From Nocardioides solisilvae (lineage in GTDB: Bacteria > Actinomycetota > Actinomycetes > Propionibacteriales > Nocardioidaceae): a stretch of 64,000 nucleotides of DNA. Position 1 is the first letter of the stretch. Each line of letters starts with the position of its first letter. Position numbers and translations under genes: made by a program. Below are positions 41,233 through 48,332 of the stretch, piece after piece. The notes below the pieces were generated by a model. The model saw only the letters and a program-made list of their open reading frames with translations, did not search any database and had not been told where the DNA came from. The stretch lies in NCBI RefSeq assembly GCF_003194625.1, contig NZ_QHKX01000003.1, positions 186,001-250,000 on the forward strand, in the 5' to 3' direction.

Positions 41233-42276
41233 CTACTGCTTGGCCCAGGCCAGGAGCCGCTCCCGCGGCCACGTGTTGACGATCCGGTCGGGGTCGATGC
41301 CCGCCTGCTCGGCCCGCGCGCACCCGTGGTCGAGGAAGTCCAGCTGGCCAGGGGCGTGGGCGTCGCTGTCGATCGAGAAGAGGCAGCCGAGGTCGCGGGC
41401 CAGCTCGAGCAGGGCCGTCGGCGGGTCGCGACGCTCGGGTCGGCTGTTGATCTCGACGGCCACCCCGTGCTCCGCGCAGGCCTCGAAGACCGCGCGGGCG
41501 TCGAACTGCGACTGCGGCCTGGTCCCGCGGCCGCCGGTCACCAGCCGGCCGGTGCAGTGGCCCAGCACGTCGGTCCACGGGTTCGCCACCGCGGCGAGCA
41601 TCCGGCGCGTCATGGCGTCGGCGTCCATCCGCAGCTTGGAGTGGACGCTGGCCACGCGCACGTCGAGCCGCCCCAGCAGCTCGTCGGACTGGTCGAGGGA
41701 CCCGTCGTCCAGGATGTCCACCTCGATCCCCTTGAGCAGGGTGAAGCCCGTGTCCGCCAGGTGGGCGTTGACGGCGTCGACCACGTCGAGCTGGCGGGCC
41801 AGGCGCTCCGCGGAGAGCCCGTGGGCGACCTTGAGCCGCGGCGAGTGGTCGGTGAGGACGAGGTACTCGTGGCCGACCTCGATGGCGGTGAACGCCATCT
41901 CCTCGATCGGGGAGCCGCCGTCCGACCAGTCGGAGTGGGAGTGCAGGTCGCCGCGGAGCGCGGACCGCAGGGCGCGCCCCCCGGGTACCAGCGGCCCCGC
42001 GTCCCGTTCGAGCGCCGCCAGCCTGGCCGGCCGCTCGCCCCGCCACGCCTGCTCGACCACCCGGGCCGTGCTGGCCCCGATGCCCGGCAGCGTGGTCAGC
42101 GTGCCGTCGCGGACGTGCCGGCCGACCTCGTCCTCCCCGAGGGGGAGCAGGGTCGCGGCCGCCGCCCGGTAGGCCTTGACCTTGTAGGTGTCCTCGCGCG
42201 CCCGCTCCAGCAGGAACGCGATGCGCCGCAGCGCCGCGACGGGTCCCGCGTCGTACTCGTCCACCTGCTCGTCCAC
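41233..42276 (-). CDS. PHP-domain phosphoesterase with PolX-like N-terminus
   Basis: A 347-residue protein. Residues 1-85 contain a PolX-like helix-hairpin-helix region (VRDGTLTTLPGIGASTARVV), and residues about 100-340 are a PHP metallophosphoesterase: LRGDLHSHSDWSDGG, then LVLTDHSPRL, GIEVDIL and SIDSDAHAPGQLDF are the metal-binding segments. It lacks the polymerase core of PolX, so it resembles a stand-alone PolX-type exonuclease or phosphatase. The GTG at 42276 has GGAGGGA 6 nt upstream and is preferred to an ATG at 42333, which adds unrelated residues. Confidence 0.85.
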   Translation of the reverse strand: MDEQVDEYDAGPVAALRRIAFLLERAREDTYKVKAYRAAAATLLPLGEDEVGRHVRDGTLTTLPGIGASTARVVEQAWRGERPARLAALERDAGPLVPGGRALRSALRGDLHSHSDWSDGGSPIEEMAFTAIEVGHEYLVLTDHSPRLKVAHGLSAERLARQLDVVDAVNAHLADTGFTLLKGIEVDILDDGSLDQSDELLGRLDVRVASVHSKLRMDADAMTRRMLAAVANPWTDVLGHCTGRLVTGGRGTRPQSQFDARAVFEACAEHGVAVEINSRPERRDPPTALLELARDLGCLFSIDSDAHAPGQLDFLDHGCARAEQAGIDPDRIVNTWPRERLLAWAKQ

Positions 42277-42464
42277 CGTTCTCCCTCCACAGGCCACGCG
42301 TCGTCGTCGTGGCTGGTCAGCGGCCTCGGGCACCGCACGAACCGGGCGTGTCCTGCACAGGATCGTCCCAGCCGGGCAGCCGGTTCTCCACCGTCATCCA
42401 CCGATTTCCACAGGTTCCTCCACAGGCTCGTCCCCACGGGGAGGGGGCAGTGTGGCCGTACCGG

Positions 42465-42493
42465 TTGACCCGTGCCCCCGCGCCTCCTAGCGT
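42465..42493 (+). promoter_or_regulatory. Sigma-70-type promoter with no coding gene behind it
   Basis: TTGACC (42465-42470), 17-bp spacer, TAGCGT (42488-42493). Spacing and both boxes fit the main actinobacterial sigma factor. Transcription would begin near 42500 and run into a strongly structured region. Confidence 0.6.
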
Positions 42494-42499
42494 GTGACG

Positions 42500-42577
42500 C
42501 AGATGAGGCCCCCGGCCCCACCTCGGACGCTCGCAAGGGGAAGGCAAGTGTTCCGCGGGAGGGCCGGGGGCCTCCTC
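42500..42577 (+). ncRNA. Candidate small structured RNA
   Basis: Directly behind the promoter at 42465, two 14-bp arms (42505-42518 and 42561-42574) match perfectly and enclose a second stem (42524-42534 with 42544-42555, one bulge and one C.A mismatch). An apical loop AAGGGGAAG lies at 42535-42543. The region between the PHP gene and the convergent echA gene has no open reading frame that resembles a protein. I do not recognise a known RNA family. The outer arms could alternatively be a terminator for echA on the minus strand. Confidence 0.4.
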
Positions 42578-42590
42578 TGTCCGGCCCCGG

Positions 42591-43421
42591 TCAGCGCCCC
42601 TCGAACCGCGGGCTGCGCTTCTCCTTCGCCGCCAGGATCCCCTCCTGGAGGTCCACGGTCGCCATGGTGACCGGTTGGGCCAGCGCCTCCCACTGCAGGG
42701 CGCTCTCGCGGTCGGCGTGGCCGCCGTCGAGGAGCGCGAGCTTGGTCAACCGGGTCGCGACCGGAGCCGCGGCCGCGACCTGCGCCGCGGTCGCCAGGAC
42801 CTCGTCGAGGAAGGCGTCGGGCTCCAGCACGCGGCTGACGAGGCCGAGCCTGAGCGCCTCCTCGTCCTGGACGAGGCGCCCGGTGAGGAAGAGGTCACGC
42901 GCCGCGGCGAGCCCCACCACCTCGGGCAGCAGGAACGTGCCGGCCATCCCGGGGTGCAGCCCGAGGCGGGTGAACGGGACACCCATCCGCGCCCCCGCCG
43001 CCGCGTACCGGACGTCGCAGGCCAGCGCCAGGCACAGCCCGGCGCCGATGGCGGGCCCGTTGAGCGCCGCGATCGTGGGCACCTCCAGCCGACGCACGCC
43101 CAGCCAGGCGCGGTAGAACGGCAGCATCCGCTCGCGGAGGCGGTCGACCCCGGCGTCGGGCTCGGAGGCGAGCCAGTCGAGGTTGCCACCGGAGCTGAAG
43201 GCGCTGCCCTCGCCCGTGACCACCACGGCACGCACGGACCGGTCGGCGGCCAGCTCGTCGATCACCTCCACCCACGACGCCGTCATCTCGTCGGACATGG
43301 CGTTGCGCTGCGCGGGGTTGTCGAGGGTGAGCAGGACGACCCCGTCGGAGGGCCGGTCGACCCGCAGGTGCGGACGCTGGTGGGGGCTGGCGGGGGCGTG
43401 GGCGTCGTCGCGCTGGGACAT
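42591..43421 (-). CDS. Enoyl-CoA hydratase/isomerase family protein
   Basis: A 276-residue crotonase-fold enzyme. The oxyanion-hole motifs are visible: GEGSAFSSGGNLDWL near residue 72 and IAALNGPAIGAGLCLALACD near residue 122. Members hydrate enoyl-CoA esters in fatty acid breakdown or catalyse related acyl-CoA reactions. The two canonical catalytic Glu of hydratases are not clearly in place, so isomerase or another function is possible. It is divergent from the DUF5679 gene and stands alone. Confidence 0.87.
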   Translation of the reverse strand: MSQRDDAHAPASPHQRPHLRVDRPSDGVVLLTLDNPAQRNAMSDEMTASWVEVIDELAADRSVRAVVVTGEGSAFSSGGNLDWLASEPDAGVDRLRERMLPFYRAWLGVRRLEVPTIAALNGPAIGAGLCLALACDVRYAAAGARMGVPFTRLGLHPGMAGTFLLPEVVGLAAARDLFLTGRLVQDEEALRLGLVSRVLEPDAFLDEVLATAAQVAAAAPVATRLTKLALLDGGHADRESALQWEALAQPVTMATVDLQEGILAAKEKRSPRFEGR

Positions 43422-43599
43422 GGGGGCAGGTTACGCAGCCGCACGCCTTCTCGCGCCCCTCGGTGTGCCGCTCACGCCTGAGCGTGCGCGTGGCGTAGGG
43501 TTTCCACGGTCCGGGGGCCCTTCCGTCCCCGGACTCCGGCGGGCTTCCCCTGAATCCCCGTCGCGACGACCCAAGAATCTCATAGGCAAGGAGGCCGTC

Positions 43600-43758
43600 A
43601 TGGCGGAGACCTGGAGCGGCGAGTTCTACTGCGTGAAGTGCAAGGAGAAGCGCGAGGCGGAGGGCGAGGTCAAGGTCAACGACAAGGGCACCCGGATGGC
43701 GAAGGCCGTCTGCCCGCACTGTGGCACCAACCTCAACCGCATCCTCGGCAAGGCGTGA
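43600..43758 (+). CDS. DUF5679 small zinc-ribbon-like protein
   Basis: A 52-residue protein with two CxxC pairs (FYCVKCKEKREAEG and VCPHCGTNLNRILG), the pattern of a small zinc ribbon. It is widespread in actinobacteria (DUF5679), highly conserved in sequence, and of unknown function. A strong ribosome-binding site (AAGGAGG at 43588-43594) precedes the ATG, which suggests high expression. A hairpin terminator follows at 43789. Confidence 0.9.
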   Translation: MAETWSGEFYCVKCKEKREAEGEVKVNDKGTRMAKAVCPHCGTNLNRILGKA

Positions 43759-43788
43759 TCCACGCCCCCCTGCGGTGAAGCAGCAAGC

Positions 43789-43820
43789 CGAACGGCGTCG
43801 CCCTCGGGCGGCGCCGTTCG
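43789..43820 (+). terminator. Terminator after DUF5679
   Basis: CGAACGGCG and CGCCGTTCG form a 9-bp stem, extended inward by CGCC/GGCG with a T.G opposition, closed by a CTCG loop. Little T follows on the plus strand. Confidence 0.6.
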
Positions 43821-43881
43821 TGCGTCCCGACCCTGTGGACGACGGGAGCCGGCCCCGTTCCGGACCTGCCACTCTCGTGCC

Positions 43882-44706
43882 ATGAGCCAGTCCCCCGGGC
43901 CCCGCACCCTCCGCCTGCGCCGCGGCGTCCCGGTCCTGGCCCGCAGCTCCCGCCAGATCCAGGTCGGGGTCGACCCCGACCGTCGGGTCCTGGTGCCCCG
44001 GTCCCCCGCCGCCGAGCGGTGGCTCGACGAGCTGGCCCACGGAGCCGCGGAGCCCGACGACCCCGTCCTGCAGCCCCTGGTCTCCCGCCTGGTCTCCTCC
44101 GGGCTGGTGGTCGTCGAGCCGGAGCAGGCGCACCGGGCGCGCGCCCGGGACGAGGCCCGCACCCGGCTGCTGGGGCCCCCGGGGTGGTGCTCGGAACTCG
44201 TGCGGCTCCTGGCCGAGCACGGGCTGACGCACGTCGCCACCGCCGACGAGCCGCTGGACCACCCGCCCGACCTGACGGTCCTCCTGACCGTCGGGGAACC
44301 CTCCCGGCAGCTGGTCGACGAGCTCACCTGGGGCGGGGATCCCCTGCTCCTGGCCGCCGCCGTCGACTCCCGGGTCCGGCTGGGCCCCTTCGTGCTCCCC
44401 GGGTCGACCGCCTGCCTGCGCTGCCTCGACGCGCACCTCGACGCCGCCGACCCGGCCCGGGCGGTCGTGCCGGAGGCGACCCTGCCGCCGCCGACGCGGC
44501 CCGGGCCGGTGGAGCTCTCCGACCTGCTGCTGGCCCACCTGCTGCTGGGCGTCGTGGCCGAGGTCGCCGCCTGGGCGGAGGGGCGGCTGCCGCGCACGTG
44601 CTCGGCCACCACCTGGCTCGACGAGGAGCTCGTCGAGGAGCACCGCGAGTGGCGTCGGCACCCGCGCTGCGGCTGCACCTGGGAGGACCTGCTCCTGCCC
44701 GGATGA
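43882..44706 (+). CDS. TOMM cyclodehydratase/leader-docking-like protein (orphan)
   Basis: A 274-residue protein. The segment LGPFVLPGSTACLRCLDAHL near residue 170 matches the signature of docking or cyclodehydratase C proteins of thiazole/oxazole-modified peptide systems, which use a RiPP recognition element to bind the leader peptide. CLRC and CGC (HPRCGCTWEDL) may bind zinc. No YcaO, precursor peptide or dehydrogenase gene is near. Homologous orphans occur at this conserved place in actinobacterial genomes, so it probably does another job. It lies between DUF5679 and whiB7. Confidence 0.7.
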   Translation: MSQSPGPRTLRLRRGVPVLARSSRQIQVGVDPDRRVLVPRSPAAERWLDELAHGAAEPDDPVLQPLVSRLVSSGLVVVEPEQAHRARARDEARTRLLGPPGWCSELVRLLAEHGLTHVATADEPLDHPPDLTVLLTVGEPSRQLVDELTWGGDPLLLAAAVDSRVRLGPFVLPGSTACLRCLDAHLDAADPARAVVPEATLPPPTRPGPVELSDLLLAHLLLGVVAEVAAWAEGRLPRTCSATTWLDEELVEEHREWRRHPRCGCTWEDLLLPG

Positions 44707-44767
44707 CCCCCGGGGGCGGCGGCGGCGCGCTCGTCGCCACGTGGCCGCGGGACCCGGGAACGCCGCC

Positions 44768-44798
44768 GAGCCGGCCCCGAGGTGCTCGGGACCGGCTC
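44768..44798. terminator. Bidirectional terminator between the docking-like gene and the whiB7 operon
   Basis: A 14-bp stem with one C.A mismatch (GAGCCGG and CCCGAG against CTCGGG and CCGGCTC) closes a GTG loop in a convergent gap. Confidence 0.6.
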
Positions 44799-44819
44799 GG
44801 TCGGGCGTGCTGCTGCTGC

Positions 44820-45020
44820 TCAGAGCGCGCGGGCCAGGGCCAGGCGGGCCTGACGGGCCGCCCGCTCCGCCTTGCGGCTCATCCGACGCGCCACCGCGAC
44901 CCGGTGTCCGCGCCGCATCTCGTGCGCCTCTCCCAGGCGCGCGGCCATTTGCGCGCGTGCCAGTTCTTCGTGCATCAGATTCATGTCGCTGGTCCCGTTC
45001 TTGATCGTCTTGCTGCTCAT
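44820..45020 (-). CDS. Small hypothetical protein following whiB7
   Basis: A 66-residue basic helical protein with no Cys: MNLMHEELARAQMAARLGEA then VAVARRMSRKAERAARQARL. It resembles a short conserved protein often found near WhiB genes in actinobacteria; its function is unknown. The start at 45020 precedes a second ATG at 44984, which could equally be used. It lies 39 bp behind whiB7 in the same direction, so it is probably part of the WhiB7 transcript. Confidence 0.65.
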   Translation of the reverse strand: MSSKTIKNGTSDMNLMHEELARAQMAARLGEAHEMRRGHRVAVARRMSRKAERAARQARLALARAL

Positions 45021-45059
45021 GAAGGTGTGGATGCTTCCTGTGTGTCGGTGACGTTCCGC

Positions 45060-45350
45060 TCAGGCGGCGACGCCGTCGTCCTGCTGGTTCTTCCGGGGCC
45101 GGCCACGCGGCCTCTTGCGGGGGATGACCACGCCCTGGAGGAAGAGCTCCCCGCCCCAGACGCCCCACGGCTCGCGGCGCTCGAGGGCACCGTCGAGGCA
45201 GGTCGCCCGGACCGGGCAGGTCTGGCAGAGGCTCTTGGCGGTCTCCACCTCGCCGGGTGACTCCGCGAACCAGAGCTCCGGGTCGGCGGTCCGACACGGT
45301 GCCGAGGCCGGGGGCCTGCCGGCCGGGTGGTCGAGAACGCTGACGGTCAT
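45060..45350 (-). CDS. whiB7: WhiB7 transcriptional regulator
   Basis: A 96-residue Wbl protein binding a 4Fe-4S cluster through Cys19, Cys42, Cys45 and Cys51 (LCQTCPVRATC). GVWGG follows at residues 63-67, and the C-terminal AT-hook RGRPRK at residues 82-87 marks it as WhiB7/WblC. It works with the main sigma factor to switch on intrinsic antibiotic resistance genes when translation is blocked. A strong AAGGAGG site precedes the ATG. Position between uvrD2 and the small gene matches mycobacteria. Its own promoter, a leader ORF and an attenuator hairpin are visible upstream. Confidence 0.95.
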   Translation of the reverse strand: MTVSVLDHPAGRPPASAPCRTADPELWFAESPGEVETAKSLCQTCPVRATCLDGALERREPWGVWGGELFLQGVVIPRKRPRGRPRKNQQDDGVAA

Positions 45351-45414
45351 GTGCTGTCACCTCCTTCTGCTGACCTGGTCGCTGGTGGACGGGGTGGGTC
45401 CGCGGGGAACACAA

Positions 45415-45448
45415 AGGCCGCGGATCCCGGTGGTGGGATCCGCGGCCT
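45415..45448 (-). terminator. Attenuator hairpin in the whiB7 leader
   Basis: Perfect 14-bp arms (45415-45428 and 45435-45448) with a 6-nt loop, followed on the minus strand by TTTGTGTT. It stands 65 bp upstream of whiB7 and after the leader ORF, as expected of the attenuator that limits whiB7 expression without antibiotic stress. Confidence 0.75.
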
Positions 45449-45471
45449 GGAGGCGCCGGCTCTGAGATGAC

Positions 45472-45681
45472 TCAGGAGGTCGGAGGTCTCCAGGCAGTGG
45501 TCCCCGGGAGGGCACGCCGGACGGCGTCGGCGACGACGACGTCCTTCACCCACACGCCGAGGTGACGGTCACGAATGACGACACCGGCACCGCAGGCGGC
45601 CGCGTGGGCGCCGGCGGAGGTGTGGACGGGCATGCCGAAGGACGGCGTCGAGGCCGTCTTCGTGATGGTGTTCGTGATCAT
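45472..45681 (-). CDS. Translated leader ORF of whiB7 (candidate uORF)
   Basis: A 69-residue ORF in the whiB7 leader with a good GAGGAGG site 9 nt before its ATG (45681). It begins ITNTITKTASTPSFGMPVHT and contains VVIRDRHLGVWVKDVVVADA. It ends 23 bp before the attenuator hairpin. In mycobacteria and Streptomyces the whiB7 leader has a short translated uORF whose stalling lets transcription continue. This one is longer than those usually described. It may also be a real small protein. Confidence 0.55.
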   Translation of the reverse strand: MITNTITKTASTPSFGMPVHTSAGAHAAACGAGVVIRDRHLGVWVKDVVVADAVRRALPGTTAWRPPTS

Positions 45682-45757
45682 GCGGTCCACCTCCTCAGGT
45701 GTGTCGGGCGCCGACCTTGGCGGGGTCGTGGGCGCGCTGCTCGTTGGTACGAGGAGT

Positions 45758-45796
45758 AAACTAGCGGGCCCCGCGTGTCATGGGCAATCGATTTTC
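45758..45796 (-). promoter_or_regulatory. WhiB7-type autoregulated promoter
   Basis: On the minus strand GAAAATCGA is followed by TTGCCC (-35, 45782-45787), an 18-bp spacer and TAGTTT (-10, 45758-45763). An AT-rich block just upstream of the -35 is the known feature recognised by the WhiB7 AT-hook, so whiB7 probably activates itself. The start point near 45750 gives a leader of about 400 nt. Confidence 0.7.
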
Positions 45797-45830
45797 CGGG
45801 TCTTACCCAAGTTTTTCTTCCGCAGCGCCC

Positions 45831-47894
45831 TCAGGCGAGCAGCTGCCGCAGCTCCGTGCCGTACGCCTCGATCTTCTTGGCCCCCACGCCGGCGATCGAC
45901 AGCAGCTCGGCGTCGGTGGTGGGGCGCTTCTCGGCGATCAGCTGGAGCGTGGCGTCGGTGAAGACGACGTACGCCGGCACCTCGTCCTGGGCCGCCCGCT
46001 CCCGGCGCCACTCGCGCAGGGCCTCGAAGAGCTCCTCGTCGTAGGAGGCCGGGCAGTCGGCGCACCGGCCCACCTTCTTCTCCGTGGCCGTGGAGAGCGG
46101 ACGACCGCACTCGCGGCAGTGCAGCGCGTTGCGGGCCCGGCCGCTGCGCCCGGCGGGGCGGCCGCCCCCCGCCTCGGCGGCCTGCTCCCCCCCGACGACG
46201 CCGTCGAGGAACCGCGAGCGGGTCCGGCTGGCCCGCCCGCCCGGGTTCCGCGCCTGTGCCCAGCTCAGGTGGAGCTCGCGCCGGGCCCGGGTCAGGCCCA
46301 CGTAGAGCAGGCGTCGCTCCTCCTCCACCTCGGCCGGGGACTGCGCGTAGACGATCGGCAGCGTGCCCTCCACGAGCCCGACGAGGAAGACCGCGTCCCA
46401 CTCCAGCCCCTTGGCGGTGTGCAGGGTCGCGATCGTGACGCCCTCGGCGACGGGAGCGTGCTGCTCGCTCGCCCGGCGGTCCAGGTCGTCGACGAAGGCA
46501 CCGAGGTCGGGGCCCTGCTGGGCGGCGAACTCCACGGCCTGGTCGACCAGCGCCTGCAGCGACTCCCAGCGGTCCCGGGTCTGGCCGCGCGTCGTGGGCG
46601 CCTCGGGCGACCAGCCCATGCCTGCCAGGGTCGCCCGCACCACGTCGACCATGTCGCCGGCCTCGCCCCCACCGGAACGCGCGGTGCCGCGGATCAGGGT
46701 GACCGCCTGCCGCACCTCCGGCCGGTCGAAGAAGCGGGCGGCACCGCGCACGACGTACGGCACCCCGCGCGCGGCCAGGGCGTCCTCGAACGCCTCGGAC
46801 TGGGCGTTGATCCTCATGAGGACGGCGACTTCGCTGGCGGGCGTGCCGGCGGCCAGCACGCGGGACACCCGCTCCGCGACGGCGGCGGCCTCGGCGACCT
46901 CGTCGGGGTGGGAGGAGCACGCCACGTCGGGGCCCGCGGGTCGCTGCGCGACGAGGTCGACCCCCTTGCTCGACGTCCCCGCGAGCAGGGCGTTGGCCGC
47001 GGCGACGACCTGGGGGGTGGAGCGGTAGTTGCGGACCAGCTCGACGGAGGTCGCGCCCGGGAACCGCGACCCGAAGTCGCGCAGGTAGTCGGCGTTGGCC
47101 CCGGCGAAGGAGTAGATGGTCTGCGCGGGGTCGCCCACGACGCAGATCTCGTCGCGCCCGCCGAGCCACAGCTCGAGCAGGGCGTACTGCAGGGGCGAGA
47201 CGTCCTGGAACTCGTCGACGACGAACCACTTGTACTGGCGGCGGACCTGGGCCGCCACCCGCTCGTCGTCGGCGAGCATCCCGGCGGTGAGGAGCAGGAC
47301 GTCCTCCATGTCCATCCGGCCCTGGCCCCGCTTGACCTCCTCGTAGGCGTCGTAGACGTGGGCCACTGTCTCCGGGGCGAGGTCGCCCACCTGGCGGCCG
47401 CGACGGGGCGCCGTCCGCGGGTAGTCGTCGGCCGAGACGTTGCTGACCTTCGCCCACTCGATCTCGGAGGCGAGGTCGCGCAGCAGCGCCTGGGGCGGGC
47501 TCAGCCGCTGGCGCCTGGCCGCGGTCGCGAGGAGTCCGAGCTTGGACTCGACCAGCGTCGGGAGCTCCCGCCCGTGGACCCGGGGCCAGAACCACCGCAG
47601 CTGGCGCAGCGCCGCGGAGTGGAAGGTCCGGGCCTGCACCCCGGCGGCGCCCAGGGTCCGCAGCCGGCCGCGCATCTCCCCCGCCGCGCGCGTGGTGAAG
47701 GTGACCGCGAGCACCTCGGTCGGCGCGTACGTCCCGGTCGCCACCCCGTGGGCGATCCGGTGGGTGATCGCCCTCGTCTTGCCCGTGCCGGCCCCGGCGA
47801 GCACCCGGACCGGGCCCCGCAGCGCCTCCGCGACCCGGCGCTGCTCTGGGTCCAGGGCGGACAGCAGGTCCTCGGGGGTGGGCACGCGCGACAT
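45831..47894 (-). CDS. uvrD2: DNA helicase UvrD2
   Basis: A 687-residue superfamily 1A helicase. Walker A AGAGTGKT lies at residues 33-40; QVRRQYKWFVVDEFQDVSPL is the DExQ motif, and VTIATLHTAKGLEWDAVFLV the GLEWD motif. A tetracysteine zinc module (CRECGRPL and GRCADCP) is followed by an HRDC domain at the C-terminus. This combination identifies actinobacterial UvrD2, an essential helicase in mycobacteria. It is upstream of whiB7, as in Mycobacterium tuberculosis, but with its own stop and the whiB7 promoter between. Confidence 0.94.
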   Translation of the reverse strand: MSRVPTPEDLLSALDPEQRRVAEALRGPVRVLAGAGTGKTRAITHRIAHGVATGTYAPTEVLAVTFTTRAAGEMRGRLRTLGAAGVQARTFHSAALRQLRWFWPRVHGRELPTLVESKLGLLATAARRQRLSPPQALLRDLASEIEWAKVSNVSADDYPRTAPRRGRQVGDLAPETVAHVYDAYEEVKRGQGRMDMEDVLLLTAGMLADDERVAAQVRRQYKWFVVDEFQDVSPLQYALLELWLGGRDEICVVGDPAQTIYSFAGANADYLRDFGSRFPGATSVELVRNYRSTPQVVAAANALLAGTSSKGVDLVAQRPAGPDVACSSHPDEVAEAAAVAERVSRVLAAGTPASEVAVLMRINAQSEAFEDALAARGVPYVVRGAARFFDRPEVRQAVTLIRGTARSGGGEAGDMVDVVRATLAGMGWSPEAPTTRGQTRDRWESLQALVDQAVEFAAQQGPDLGAFVDDLDRRASEQHAPVAEGVTIATLHTAKGLEWDAVFLVGLVEGTLPIVYAQSPAEVEEERRLLYVGLTRARRELHLSWAQARNPGGRASRTRSRFLDGVVGGEQAAEAGGGRPAGRSGRARNALHCRECGRPLSTATEKKVGRCADCPASYDEELFEALREWRRERAAQDEVPAYVVFTDATLQLIAEKRPTTDAELLSIAGVGAKKIEAYGTELRQLLA

Positions 47895-48054
47895 CTCCTC
47901 GGGACGGTGGCCAGGCAGGGCGGGAACGACGAGGAGGAGCCTAGACGGCCCCGACGACAGCCCTCCCGGGGAATCGGGGCGGCCGTGGATAGGTTGAGCC
48001 GGTCAGGGTCCTTCCGGGGCCCGTCCGTCCCCCGACACCGCAAGGAGCCTCTCG

Positions 48055-48300
48055 ATGGCCAGCTTCACGATGTACAGCACGCCCTGGTGCGGCTACTGCC
48101 ACCGGCTCAGGAGCCAGCTGGACCGCGAAGGCATCGCCTACGACGTCGTCGACATCGAGCAGGTCCCCGAGGCCGCCAAGATCGTCGAGGAGGCCAACAA
48201 CGGCAACCAGACCGTCCCCACCCTCGTCTACGCCGACGGCAGCGCCCAGACCAACCCGTCGCTCGCGCAGGTGAAGGCGAAGCTCGCCGAGCTGGGCTGA
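48055..48300 (+). CDS. Mycoredoxin (glutaredoxin-like)
   Basis: An 81-residue thioredoxin-fold protein with active site CGYC (Cys12, Cys15) in MYSTPWCGYCHRL, and the cis-Pro loop QTVPTLVYADG. It matches mycoredoxins, which reduce mycothiol-protein mixed disulfides. It has an AAGGAG ribosome-binding site and is divergent from uvrD2. The location between uvrD2 and nudC is the same as that of the mycobacterial Rv3198A gene. Confidence 0.92.
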   Translation: MASFTMYSTPWCGYCHRLRSQLDREGIAYDVVDIEQVPEAAKIVEEANNGNQTVPTLVYADGSAQTNPSLAQVKAKLAELG

Positions 48301-48332
48301 GCGCCCGGGGCCGCGAGCCGCCGAGCCGGGGC

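Noticed and set aside
42405-42435. TTTCCACAGG and TCCACAGG, resembling DnaA boxes of an origin
   Set aside because: Only partial matches, no cluster, no dnaA, dnaN or gyrB gene and no AT-rich unwinding region nearby.
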